DNA from: DATGIQ01 sp035295665
GTDB taxonomy: Bacteria; Planctomycetota; Planctomycetia; Gemmatales; Gemmataceae
NCBI GenBank assembly: GCA_035295665.1
Contig: DATGIQ010000370.1
Span: 1 to 40,606 of the forward strand
Reading direction: 5' to 3'
DNA length: 40,606 bases
Below the pieces are notes generated by a model. It did not search any database and had not been told where the DNA came from. It saw only the letters and a list, made by a program, of their open reading frames with translations. Of this stretch, positions 24,591 through 32,573 are shown piece by piece (within the stretch, counting starts at the first letter, position 1; each line of letters begins with the position of its first letter). The position numbers and the translations under genes are program-made.

Positions 24591-24935
24591 CCTATTTCCC
24601 CGGGAGGACCGAACAGCCAGCAATCCGCTACTGGGCCGTTGGTTCTATTTAACTAAGCGTTTCAAATCCGTGGTTCAGACAGGAATTCGGGCAAATTCCT
24701 CACGATCCCGTTGTTGGCGATGATTGAGGCAGGACCAACGGTTTTCGCCCGCAGCCGAGCCGCAACCCGTGAGACGCAACTGCCGGCGGGGCTCCAAGTA
24801 ACGTGCTAGGATTGGGAGAATTGAGAATGCCGGGACCGTGCCCGTGTTTGCTTTATACACGGCCCGGTTGATGCTGACTGTTTCGCGGCGGTTCTGCGAA
24901 CCGCCGCGAAACCAACCTGTTGGGTAGGTGGTGCG
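24591..24935. other. Intergenic region between divergent genes
   Basis: About 345 nt with no convincing coding frame. It should hold promoters for both sides. Visible structure is the perfect palindrome at 24880 and a weaker stem CCGTGT / ACACGG near 24845-24870. Promoter boxes cannot be assigned with confidence. Confidence 0.5.
24880..24912. repeat. Perfect 15-bp palindrome
   Basis: GTTTCGCGGCGGTTC (24880-24894) is followed by TGC and the exact reverse complement (24898-24912). The first 23 nt follow the same pattern as the arms at 13494 and 15293. It lies 24 nt before the next start codon, so it would be in that gene's 5' leader or promoter. Confidence 0.8.
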
Positions 24936-25238
24936 ATGCTGCTGAGCTGTCCCCAATGTTATCGGGCTTTTGATAACTGCCTTCAGTGCCCCGATTGCGG
25001 CGGCCCGCTGCAATACCGAATCAAGGGCAAAGCGGAACAAGCGGAGCTGTCGGCGTTCGCGGGAAGCGATGCCTACCGTTGGCGGAACAACGACCCGGCT
25101 TCGCCTTCCGGTGTGACAAGCTCCTGGCGTTCCTCCCGCTCTCTGGGCCTCGTCTTCCGTATCGTGTTGGTCCTGGGACTCAGCTCGGTCGCATTTGTTG
25201 TTTGGACGCTGGGTTCCCATCTCTGGTCCGCCCGTTGA
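24936..25238 (+). CDS. Small zinc-ribbon protein with one membrane helix
   Basis: 100 residues. The N-terminus holds two CxxC pairs: MLLSCPQCYRAFDNCLQCPDCGGPLQYR. A polar linker leads to one hydrophobic helix (about 72-92, LVFRIVLVLGLSSVAFVVWTL). AGGTGG precedes the ATG. The zinc knuckle is probably cytoplasmic. No function can be assigned; it resembles the start of the membrane protein at 21823 in design only. It ends 205 nt before the sigma factor. Confidence 0.75.
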   Translation: MLLSCPQCYRAFDNCLQCPDCGGPLQYRIKGKAEQAELSAFAGSDAYRWRNNDPASPSGVTSSWRSSRSLGLVFRIVLVLGLSSVAFVVWTLGSHLWSAR

Positions 25239-25443
25239 TGGATCGTGCGCGCTCCCCAATTTCGGACAGCAATCAGTTCCGCGTTGCCGCCAAGCCGCCG
25301 CACTCTGCAAAATCCGCTGCGCCGCGGTCCGCCTGCCTAGGCGGCCGGGCTCCCCTGCGGTACACTCGGTAAAGGCCCTTCGGAGCGGACCTTTTGCTCC
25401 AGCGGCCGGCAGAACGGCATGTTTGTGGCGGGAAGATCAGGCA

Positions 25444-26037
25444 ATGGCGGATGACCGAACCAGGCAACTCCAGCAACTCCTCGATCGGATGCGCAGCGGA
25501 GACGGCACGGCGCGCACGGAATTGCTTGGGTTGGCTTACGAACGTCTGCGACTCTTGGCGCGAAAAATGTTTCACCACGACTTTCCGCGCCTGGGAAATC
25601 TCCATGAAACGGACAGCATCTTGCATGAGGCGGTGCTGCGTTTATTTCGGGCCCTCCACGAAGTCCAACCCCGCAGTACCCAGGATTTCCTGACGTTCTC
25701 GGCCGCACAAATTCGCCGGGTGCTGTTGGATATGGCCCGGCAGCACGGCCGGGAACATCGGAGAATCAACGAACGGCGGGCGCATTCGGGGTACCCTGGG
25801 CAAGGCCCCGAGGACGCTCCCGACACGAATACGGATCCCTCTCACCTGGCACAGTGGAGCGAGTTCCATCACAAGGTCCGGGAGCTGCCCGACGAGGAGC
25901 GCGAGGTGGTGGATTTGTATTGGTACCAGGGGCTGACGCAGGCCGAGACCGCCCAGGTTCTGGGAGTCCACGCCAAAGCCGTCAGCCGGCGCTGGCTCAG
26001 CGCACGGCTCAAGCTTTCGGAATGGCTGCCCCAATGA
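25444..26037 (+). CDS. ECF-type sigma factor (Sigma70_ECF, planctomycete type)
   Basis: 197 residues from the ATG at 25444. Region 2 reads LLGLAYERLRLLARKMF, LHETDSILHEAVLRLFRAL and FLTFSAAQIRRVLLDMARQHGREHRR. Region 4 reads LPDEEREVVDLYWYQGLTQAETAQVLGVHAKAVSRRW, a clear helix-turn-helix. The group (PF07638-like) lacks its own membrane anti-sigma factor here. A giant kinase follows after 30 nt, and in this arrangement the kinase is thought to control the sigma factor by phosphorylation. Target promoters are unknown. Confidence 0.93.
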   Translation: MADDRTRQLQQLLDRMRSGDGTARTELLGLAYERLRLLARKMFHHDFPRLGNLHETDSILHEAVLRLFRALHEVQPRSTQDFLTFSAAQIRRVLLDMARQHGREHRRINERRAHSGYPGQGPEDAPDTNTDPSHLAQWSEFHHKVRELPDEEREVVDLYWYQGLTQAETAQVLGVHAKAVSRRWLSARLKLSEWLPQ

Positions 26038-26067
26038 CAACATGGTCGGACAACTGAGGCGAAAGCA

Positions 26068-29000
26068 ATGCCGGGCCAGGAGCAAGTGCTCGAGCTGCTC
26101 GAACGCTGGGAAGAGCTTCAAAGACAAGGACGGGAGATTTCTCCGCGGGAACTGTGCGCCCAGGTTCCGGAGCTGCTCCCGGAAATCGAACAGGCCATCC
26201 AAAAGCTCAAGAAAGCCAGCTCCTTTCTGGACCTAGATGTTCCCGAGTCTGACCCCCCATCTCCTTCCGAATACGATTCCGCCAACCCGTCTTCCCCCTG
26301 GCCCTGGGTCTCGAAAGGATCCTCTCGTCTGACGAGCGGAACGGGAAGACCTCGGGCACCCGAGGAGCCGCGGCCCACCGATGAGGAAGTTCCGGTCCTC
26401 TGGAAACCGGGGGATATTATCCTCGGACTCTATGAGGTGCGGGAGGTATTCACCGGCGGCGGGAGGGGGCTGGTCTACCGGATTTGGCACCGCGGTTGGG
26501 GAATCGATCTGGCCGTGAAATCCCCCCGGCCCGAGTACTTTCGCACGGAACAAGACAAGGCCGACTTCGAAGAGGAAGCCAACACCTGGGTGAACCTGAG
26601 TCTGCATCCGCATATCGTCACCTGTTACTATGTGCGTCGGCTCGGGGGTGTTCCTCGGGTCTTCGCCGAATATGTCGCCGGGGGAAGTCTCACACCGTGG
26701 ATTCAGACCTGCAAACTTTACAGCGGCGGTCCCAAAGCGGCATGCGCGCGGATTCTGGACATTGCCATCCAGGTAGCCTGGGGGTTGCAACAAGCCCACG
26801 AACACGGGCTCGTTCACCGCGATATGAAACCAGGGAACATCTTGTTGACCGCCGAAGGAGTCGCCAAGGTAACCGATTTCGGCATGGCCCGAGCGCGGGG
26901 GACACACACTGCCACGGTCGACCCGGAAGCCGCCACGAGTATCCTGGTCAGCGCCGGCGGGATGACACCCGCCTTCTGTTCGCCCGAGCAAGCCGAAGGG
27001 CAACCAGTTTCGCGCAAAACGGATATCTGGAGCTGGGGGGTCTCGGTGCTGGCGATGTTCGCCGGTGGCGTCCCGTGGTCGGCCGGCTCCCTGGCTCCCG
27101 GCGTGCTGCGGCAGTACCTCAAGAAGGGGCGTTTTCCCATCGCGCCCACCGAGCCGGAGGGCGGGCGGTCCACCGATGCCGAGCTGCCTTCCATGCCGGA
27201 AGCATTGGCGGATCTCCTGCAACACTGCTTTCGGTCACCGCCCGAAGCGCGGCCCAAGGACATGCTGGAAATCGTTGCCCGCTTGCACACCATCTATGAG
27301 CAAACGACTGGGATTCCCTATCCCCGCAAACCGCCCCGTTCGAGCAAGGCGCTGGCGGACAATCTCAATAACCGAGCCGTCTCGCTCTGTGATCTGAACA
27401 AGCTCCACGAAGCTGAAACTCTCTGGGAAGAGGCCCTCACCGCGGGGCCGCAGCATCCCGAAGCGACGTACAATTTGGGGTTGAGCCGTTGGCGTTCGGG
27501 AGCCATGACAGCAGAAGCTTTGCTGCACAATCTTCGGGAAGTGTGCCATGCGCACCCCGGAGAATGGCTGCCCGTGTATATGCTTGCTCAGGTATACCTG
27601 GAACAGGGCAAGGCGCGCGAAGCCTGCGAAACGTTGCAGACCCTCACCCTCGATGGGGCCGGTTTCGAGGAAGTGCAATCCGCCAAGGACCTGGCCCAAG
27701 AACGGTCCACCAATGCTCGATGCTTCCTGCACAGCTTTTCGGGACATGACGATTGGGTGTCCTCGGTGAGCGTAACCCTGGATGGCCGGCTTGGCGTATC
27801 GGGAAGTGCCGATCGCACGCTGAAACACTGGGATTTGTCGACCGGCCAATGCCTGCGGACCTTGCAGGGACATGCGGATTGGGTCACCGCCGTTTGCTCC
27901 AGCGAGGACGGACAGCTCGCCCTTTCGGGCAGTGCGGACAAGATGCTCAAGCTGTGGGACCTTGCCACCGGTCAGTGCGTGCAGACCTTGCAGGGCCATA
28001 CGAATTGGGTCCTGGCTGTTGTGCTGAGTGTGGATAAGCAATACGCGCTCTCTGCGGGCGGGGATGGAGAGCTCAAGTTATGGGAGTTGGCCACCGGAAG
28101 CTGGCTGCGTGATTTCAGCGGCCACAATGGTCCCGTGCTCTGCCTGGCCTGGAGTCGTGATCGCCGCTTTGCCTTGTCGGGAGGTCGAGACCGGACGCTC
28201 CGATTCTGGAACGTGGCGACTGGCCAATGCCTGCGGACGTTCACCGGCCATGCCGACAAGATCCATACGGTGAGCCTGAGCAGCGATCTGCGTTTTGCCG
28301 TGTCGGGCAGCGCCGACCGCACGATCAAGCTCTGGGAAGTCGATACCGGGCGCTGTGTGCGAACTCTGGAAGGGCACACTGATGGCGTGCTTGCCGTTTG
28401 CCTGAGCGCCGACGGCCGACAGATTCTCTCCGGCAGCGGCGACCGGACCGTCAAGTTATGGCGCTCGGCCGATGGGGCCTGCCTGTCCACGTTAGAGGGA
28501 CACAGCGGAGCGGTCTGTGCGGTCTGCTTGACCCCGGATGCTCCCTTTGCCTTGTCGGGCAGCGCCGACAAGACGCTTCGGCTTTGGAGCCTTCCAACCG
28601 AATGGGTCGCTCCTTACCTGGTATCGCGGGTTTTGCCGAGTGAGACCGCCCTGGCGGCCTGGAGCAACTTCGAGCACGCGCTCCGCCACGCCCACCGGGC
28701 TCTGGCGCGGGGGACTGCGGTCCGTGCCGCGGGGTGGGTTCGGCAAGCCCGGTCGCTGCCCGGCCATGGTGGCCGGCCCGAAGCGATGCATTTGTGGAGC
28801 AAGCTCTATGGATGTTTGCCGCGTACCGGCCTGCAAGGCGGTTGGAAGGGAAAGACCTTTGCCGGCCACCTGGATGCCGTGACGGCGGTTTGCTTGAGCA
28901 ACGATGGCACGCTGGTCCTTTCGGGTAGCGCGGACCGGACCCTCAAGCTTTGGGACCTGGCCACGGGGCAATGTCTGAAGACTTTCGTGGGCCACGATGC

Positions 29001-30195
29001 CGAGGTTACCTCGGTCTGTTTCACCCCTTCCCCCTATCCGCCTTCTCCCCGCAGAGGAGAAGGGAGACTGCGGCGTGCAGACGAGCCGTTCATCTTGTCC
29101 GGAAGCGCGGATCGCACGCTCAAGTTCTGGAATGCGTCCACTGGGCGTTGCCTGGGCACCTATCAGGGGCACACCGACGTGGTCAGCGCCGTTTCCCTTT
29201 CTGCCGATGGCCGCTATGCGCTCTCCGGAAGCACGGACCGGACCCTTCGGCTCTGGGAGCTGCGGACCGGTTTCTGTGTGCGGACGTTTAAGGGACATGT
29301 GGATCCGATCCATTCCATTTCCCTGAGCGCGGATGGTCGCTACGCTCTCTCGGGGGCAGCCCAGTTCTTGATTCGCAACGAAAACGAACGACTGTTTACC
29401 TCGGGCCAATTGAATCTGTGGGAAGTGGCTACGGGTCGATGCCTGCCCACGTTTCAGGGCCATGCGGGCGCTGTTTCGGCCGTGCATCTGGATTTCACGG
29501 GCCGGTTCGCTCTTTCCGGCGGCGGCTTTTCGGTACCGCAGCATTCGACGGGACGATTTGTGCAATCCGGGCCGGTTCAGCTTTGGGAGGTGGCGACGGG
29601 TCGGTGTCTATGCCGTTTCGCCGGCCATGCTGGTGCGGTGACATCGGTCTGTTTGAGTATGGATGGCCGCTATGCCCTCTCCGGCAGCATGGACCGGACC
29701 GTGAAATTGTGGGAGACATCGAGCGGGCAGTGCTTGCGGACGTTTTGTGGCCACACGGACGCCGTCACGGCGGTGGCGTTCAGCACCGATGGCCGGTACG
29801 CGTTATCGGGCAGCGCGGACCGCACGCTCAAGCTATGGATCCTCGACTGGGAGCTGGCCGACCAGCAGCCCGCGGACTGGGATGAGGGGGCGCGCCCGTA
29901 TCTAGAGACGTTCTTGCAGATCCATTCCCCGTACCTGATCGAGCTGGCTCCAGATCGCCGGCGGACGATGCGGGAGATCGTGCAGCTCCCGCTCTCACGG
30001 CTATTCAAATCGACGCTGACGGAACCGGAGATCACCGAAGCGTTGACGCGACGTGGCCAGCCACGCTACACCGAAGAGGATTTTCGGGAGCTCTTGCGCC
30101 TGCTCGGCTGTGCGGGTTATGGGTGGTTGAAGCCAGAGGGAATTCGGTCGAAGCTCCGGCAGCTCCTAAGGAAATGGAAGAGTGGCCCCGAATAG
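26068..30195 (+). CDS. Serine/threonine kinase with TPR-like region and 14 WD40 repeats
   Basis: 1375 residues, no membrane helix seen. The kinase domain (about 112-410) has a glycine loop (FTGGGRGLVY), the Lys in AVKSP, HRDMKPGN, DFG and SPEQA, so it should be active. A helical TPR-like part follows (about 425-540; NRAVSLCDLNKLHEAETLWEEALTAGP). Fourteen WD40 repeats then form two groups of seven, split by an 83-residue helical linker around 28600-28850; most blades show GH...V.AV.LS.DG....SGSADRTLKLW. Blade 9 carries an inserted palindromic element. A 100-residue helical C-terminus closes the protein. It lies 30 nt after the sigma factor gene, so they are likely cotranscribed, and is likely its partner or regulator. 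Confidence 0.93.
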   Translation: MPGQEQVLELLERWEELQRQGREISPRELCAQVPELLPEIEQAIQKLKKASSFLDLDVPESDPPSPSEYDSANPSSPWPWVSKGSSRLTSGTGRPRAPEEPRPTDEEVPVLWKPGDIILGLYEVREVFTGGGRGLVYRIWHRGWGIDLAVKSPRPEYFRTEQDKADFEEEANTWVNLSLHPHIVTCYYVRRLGGVPRVFAEYVAGGSLTPWIQTCKLYSGGPKAACARILDIAIQVAWGLQQAHEHGLVHRDMKPGNILLTAEGVAKVTDFGMARARGTHTATVDPEAATSILVSAGGMTPAFCSPEQAEGQPVSRKTDIWSWGVSVLAMFAGGVPWSAGSLAPGVLRQYLKKGRFPIAPTEPEGGRSTDAELPSMPEALADLLQHCFRSPPEARPKDMLEIVARLHTIYEQTTGIPYPRKPPRSSKALADNLNNRAVSLCDLNKLHEAETLWEEALTAGPQHPEATYNLGLSRWRSGAMTAEALLHNLREVCHAHPGEWLPVYMLAQVYLEQGKAREACETLQTLTLDGAGFEEVQSAKDLAQERSTNARCFLHSFSGHDDWVSSVSVTLDGRLGVSGSADRTLKHWDLSTGQCLRTLQGHADWVTAVCSSEDGQLALSGSADKMLKLWDLATGQCVQTLQGHTNWVLAVVLSVDKQYALSAGGDGELKLWELATGSWLRDFSGHNGPVLCLAWSRDRRFALSGGRDRTLRFWNVATGQCLRTFTGHADKIHTVSLSSDLRFAVSGSADRTIKLWEVDTGRCVRTLEGHTDGVLAVCLSADGRQILSGSGDRTVKLWRSADGACLSTLEGHSGAVCAVCLTPDAPFALSGSADKTLRLWSLPTEWVAPYLVSRVLPSETALAAWSNFEHALRHAHRALARGTAVRAAGWVRQARSLPGHGGRPEAMHLWSKLYGCLPRTGLQGGWKGKTFAGHLDAVTAVCLSNDGTLVLSGSADRTLKLWDLATGQCLKTFVGHDAEVTSVCFTPSPYPPSPRRGEGRLRRADEPFILSGSADRTLKFWNASTGRCLGTYQGHTDVVSAVSLSADGRYALSGSTDRTLRLWELRTGFCVRTFKGHVDPIHSISLSADGRYALSGAAQFLIRNENERLFTSGQLNLWEVATGRCLPTFQGHAGAVSAVHLDFTGRFALSGGGFSVPQHSTGRFVQSGPVQLWEVATGRCLCRFAGHAGAVTSVCLSMDGRYALSGSMDRTVKLWETSSGQCLRTFCGHTDAVTAVAFSTDGRYALSGSADRTLKLWILDWELADQQPADWDEGARPYLETFLQIHSPYLIELAPDRRRTMREIVQLPLSRLFKSTLTEPEITEALTRRGQPRYTEEDFRELLRLLGCAGYGWLKPEGIRSKLRQLLRKWKSGPE
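29023..29070. repeat. In-frame palindromic element inside WD40 blade 9
   Basis: CCTTCTCC (29041-29048) and GGAGAAGG (29056-29063) frame CCGCAGA within a pyrimidine-rich then purine-rich stretch. It encodes PSPYPPSPRRGEGRLRR, which breaks the WD40 pattern that the other 13 blades keep. The frame is preserved. Confidence 0.65.
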
Positions 30196-30440
30196 ACGGT
30201 ACCGTTCGGATTGAATAGCGTTCGGTTACAAGCTCCCGGGTAACGGATCGTTCCTGTCTCGTAGGCCAAGTCTGGCGGCTCCCCATGGAGTCCCTGAAGA
30301 TGGCCCGACATTCCGCTGAAGGCCCACGTGGTCCTGAAACACACGGTCGAAACGCCGTTGGCCAAGGACCTACTTCTAATTCTGGACGAAGTATCACTGT
30401 TCATGAAAAACCAGTCAACGATTCTGGAAATCAAGTAGAA
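30196..30440. other. Intergenic region after the kinase
   Basis: It holds no recognisable gene. A 36-codon frame from a GTG at 30328 to TAG at 30438 (VVLKHTVETPLAKDLLLILDE, then a Lys-rich end) looks protein-like but matches nothing I know and has no strong ribosome-binding site. Confidence 0.4.
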
Positions 30441-30443
30441 TGA

Positions 30444-30524
30444 GCGGGAGACCACACGCAAACACGAGATTTGGCGCAGCGCGACGAAGAGCCTTTGCGC
30501 CAGGCCGTCAAGGAGGGATTATAG
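30444..30524 (+). pseudogene. C-terminal remnant of a VapB-type antitoxin
   Basis: In this frame the sequence ends LAQRDEEPLRQAVKEGL and TAG, which looks like the tail of a VapB antitoxin (the form ...FKEAVNDALRRGL). The stop overlaps the expected start of the PIN toxin, as in real vapBC pairs. The DNA-binding N-terminus is not recognisable upstream. Confidence 0.4.
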
Positions 30525-30753
30525 CCCTCATTTGCGATACCAGCGGTATTTTTATTGCCTACGAGACTGCCAACGCCAATCATGCGGCGACCGTCGCCCT
30601 TATTTGGAAATCGGTGTTGCCGATGCCAGTCTCATAGCGACGGCGGAACGGCTTGGCATTTTTCGACTGTTGACATTCGATCACCGCCACTTTCGCGCGA
30701 TCCCACTCCGAAACTTCAGCCATTTCATCCTGCTCCCGGCCGATGCATCGTGA
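30521..30753 (+). pseudogene. Internally deleted PIN-domain toxin (VapC-like)
   Basis: After AAGGAGG the frame reads ALICDTSGIFIAYETANANHAATVALI, the first strand and helix of a PIN ribonuclease with its first catalytic Asp. Near 30600 the frame shifts and the sequence resumes as the PIN C-terminus: LEIGVADASLIATAERLGIF, then LLTFDHRHFRAIPL, ending LLPADAS. About 60 central residues, including the usual acidic residue, are gone. The expected ATG at 30521 is ATA. The toxin is therefore dead. Confidence 0.7.
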
Positions 30754-31033
30754 TCCAGACACCATAGGGGCAGCGACCATGCCGAAGAAAAAGACCACCC
30801 CCTGAGCATGGTAAGGAGGGACAAACTAAGCATCCACGCGGGCTACCCCACGGCCCGGCTTGAGACTGAGCAAGCGAAGTGTACAATGGGGCAAGCTAGT
30901 ACTTCCCCACAACGAATGACGAGCTTGAGCCGGGAAGGCGGCGTGCTCGCCTGGAGCCTGGACGAAATCGTGGGCCGCGCTGGAAGCTTGCCTCCACGGT
31001 CTCGCCCACGGACTCTTACCGGAGGCCGGTTCT

Positions 31034-32101
31034 GTGGATGCTGATAAGCTCATGCAGTTCGCAGTTGAGCATGGGGCATCGGACCTGCATATCCAGGCCG
31101 GGGCTCCGCCGATGCTCCGGATGGGAGGCCAACCCCGCTTTGTTGATGGGCCGGCGTTGACGGACGAAGAGACCCGGCAATTTGTCGCCGCCATTGTGCC
31201 TCGACGGCACGCGGACGACCTGGATGAAGCGATTATCCAAGGGCTCGACTTTTCCCATACCATCGCGGGGCTGGCCCGTTTCCGCTGCAGCGCCTTCAGC
31301 CATCTGGGAACGCCTGCTCTGGTCATCCGCGTCATCCGCAACAAGATCCCTTCGATCGAGGAGCTGAACCTGCCGCTGGTGATTCATGACGTTGCGCTCT
31401 CGCAACGGGGCCTTACGCTCTTGACCGGCACCACTGGCAGCGGCAAGAGCACCACCCTGGCCGCCATGATCGACTTGATCAACAGCAACCTCCGGCTCAA
31501 GATCATCACGATTGAAGATCCCGTGGAGTACGTCCACACCAACAAGAAATCGATGATCTGCCAGTTGGAAGTGGGTAGTGATACGCCCTCGTTCGAACAG
31601 GCGCTGCGGCAAGCGCTGCGGCAAGATCCGGATGTGATCCTGGTCGGCGAGTTACGGGATGTTGAGACGCTGCGGATTGCCCTGCGGGCAGCGGACACCG
31701 GCCATCAGGTTTTTTCCACGGTCCACAGTGCCACGGCGCCGCAGACAGTCGAGCGAATCATCGCGATGTTTCCGCCTACGGAGCATAAGCTGCTGCTGTC
31801 GCAGCTGGCGGGTGCTGTGGAGGCCATCGTTTCACAGCGGCTTCTCCCGACCCGCGACGGTAAACGCCGGCCGGCGGTGGAAATCTTGCGTGGCAGCGCC
31901 GTCACCCAAAAGTTCATTCTGGAGAACCGGCTGAGCGAGCTGACCGACTATATCAAGACCGGCGAAGCCGGGATGCAGACGTTTGACCAGCATTTGCTCA
32001 AGCTGTACCAGGAAAAGACCATTTCCGGTACCGAGGCCCTGCATCAGGCTACGAACCCCGGAGCATTAGCCATGGCCCTACGCGGAATCAACCCCACATG
32101 A
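31034..32101 (+). CDS. pilT: Type IV pilus retraction ATPase
   Basis: 355 residues. This hexameric ATPase depolymerises type IV pili, giving twitching or adhesion dynamics. The start is GTG at 31034, with GGAGG about 9 nt upstream; no better start exists before MQFAVEHGASDLHIQAG. Walker A is GTTGSGKSTT (about 133), the Asp box ITIEDPVEYVH, Walker B DPDVILVGELRD and the His box TGHQVFSTVHSATAPQTVERI. The C-terminus fits PilT in general shape, but the usual AIRNLIREGK motif appears in altered form. It lies upstream of the STAS, phosphatase and Wsp-like genes on one strand. Confidence 0.93.
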   Translation: MDADKLMQFAVEHGASDLHIQAGAPPMLRMGGQPRFVDGPALTDEETRQFVAAIVPRRHADDLDEAIIQGLDFSHTIAGLARFRCSAFSHLGTPALVIRVIRNKIPSIEELNLPLVIHDVALSQRGLTLLTGTTGSGKSTTLAAMIDLINSNLRLKIITIEDPVEYVHTNKKSMICQLEVGSDTPSFEQALRQALRQDPDVILVGELRDVETLRIALRAADTGHQVFSTVHSATAPQTVERIIAMFPPTEHKLLLSQLAGAVEAIVSQRLLPTRDGKRRPAVEILRGSAVTQKFILENRLSELTDYIKTGEAGMQTFDQHLLKLYQEKTISGTEALHQATNPGALAMALRGINPT

Positions 32102-32159
32102 GCCCGAGGGCCTTCCCCAGCCAGGAAAAGGGAACACGATTCCGATCACGAGGTGGAGC

Positions 32160-32522
32160 ATGTCCGAGCCACAGGCCGTCTCGATTCAACCCCATGCGGA
32201 AGTTGTCTGGGCGGTCATTCATCGTCCCGCGCTGGACGAGGCGACGATCGAGCAGCTCCAAGCGGAAATCACCAAGGCAATGTCCCAGCAGAGCACCTTG
32301 CCGGTGATCCTGGACATGTCGAAGGTCGAGTTCGTCCCGAGCAGCGGGCTCGGCGTCCTGGTGACGCTGATGCGGTCCATCAAGAAACAAAATCGGCGCT
32401 TCATCCTGGTCGGTCTCCAGCAGGAAGTGCGAACGACACTCGCCCTTACCCATCTCGACAAGTTGCTCGAAGTCTACCCGCGTTTCGAGGATGCGCTGAA
32501 CCGGCTGCGCAACCCAACCTGA
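32160..32522 (+). CDS. STAS-domain anti-sigma factor antagonist
   Basis: 120 residues covering one STAS domain. VILDMSKVEFVPSSGLGVLVTLM holds the phosphorylatable Ser (Ser61 or Ser62) of the SpoIIAA type. In partner switching such a protein is phosphorylated by an anti-sigma kinase and freed by a PP2C phosphatase; the next gene encodes a candidate phosphatase. The start has GAGGTGGAG just upstream. No anti-sigma kinase is visible in the window. Confidence 0.9.
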   Translation: MSEPQAVSIQPHAEVVWAVIHRPALDEATIEQLQAEITKAMSQQSTLPVILDMSKVEFVPSSGLGVLVTLMRSIKKQNRRFILVGLQQEVRTTLALTHLDKLLEVYPRFEDALNRLRNPT

Positions 32523-32573
32523 GCAGCCTGTGCCAGGCGCATCCGGCGTGCAACGCCCGCAAGGATAGGACGC

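Noticed and set aside
27730..29850. Repeated DNA blocks of about 126 nt
   Set aside because: They are WD40 repeats of the kinase protein, divergent at DNA level, not a DNA-level array.
30779..30808. Tiny frame MPKKKTTP
   Set aside because: Eight residues with no context or family. Not supportable as a gene.
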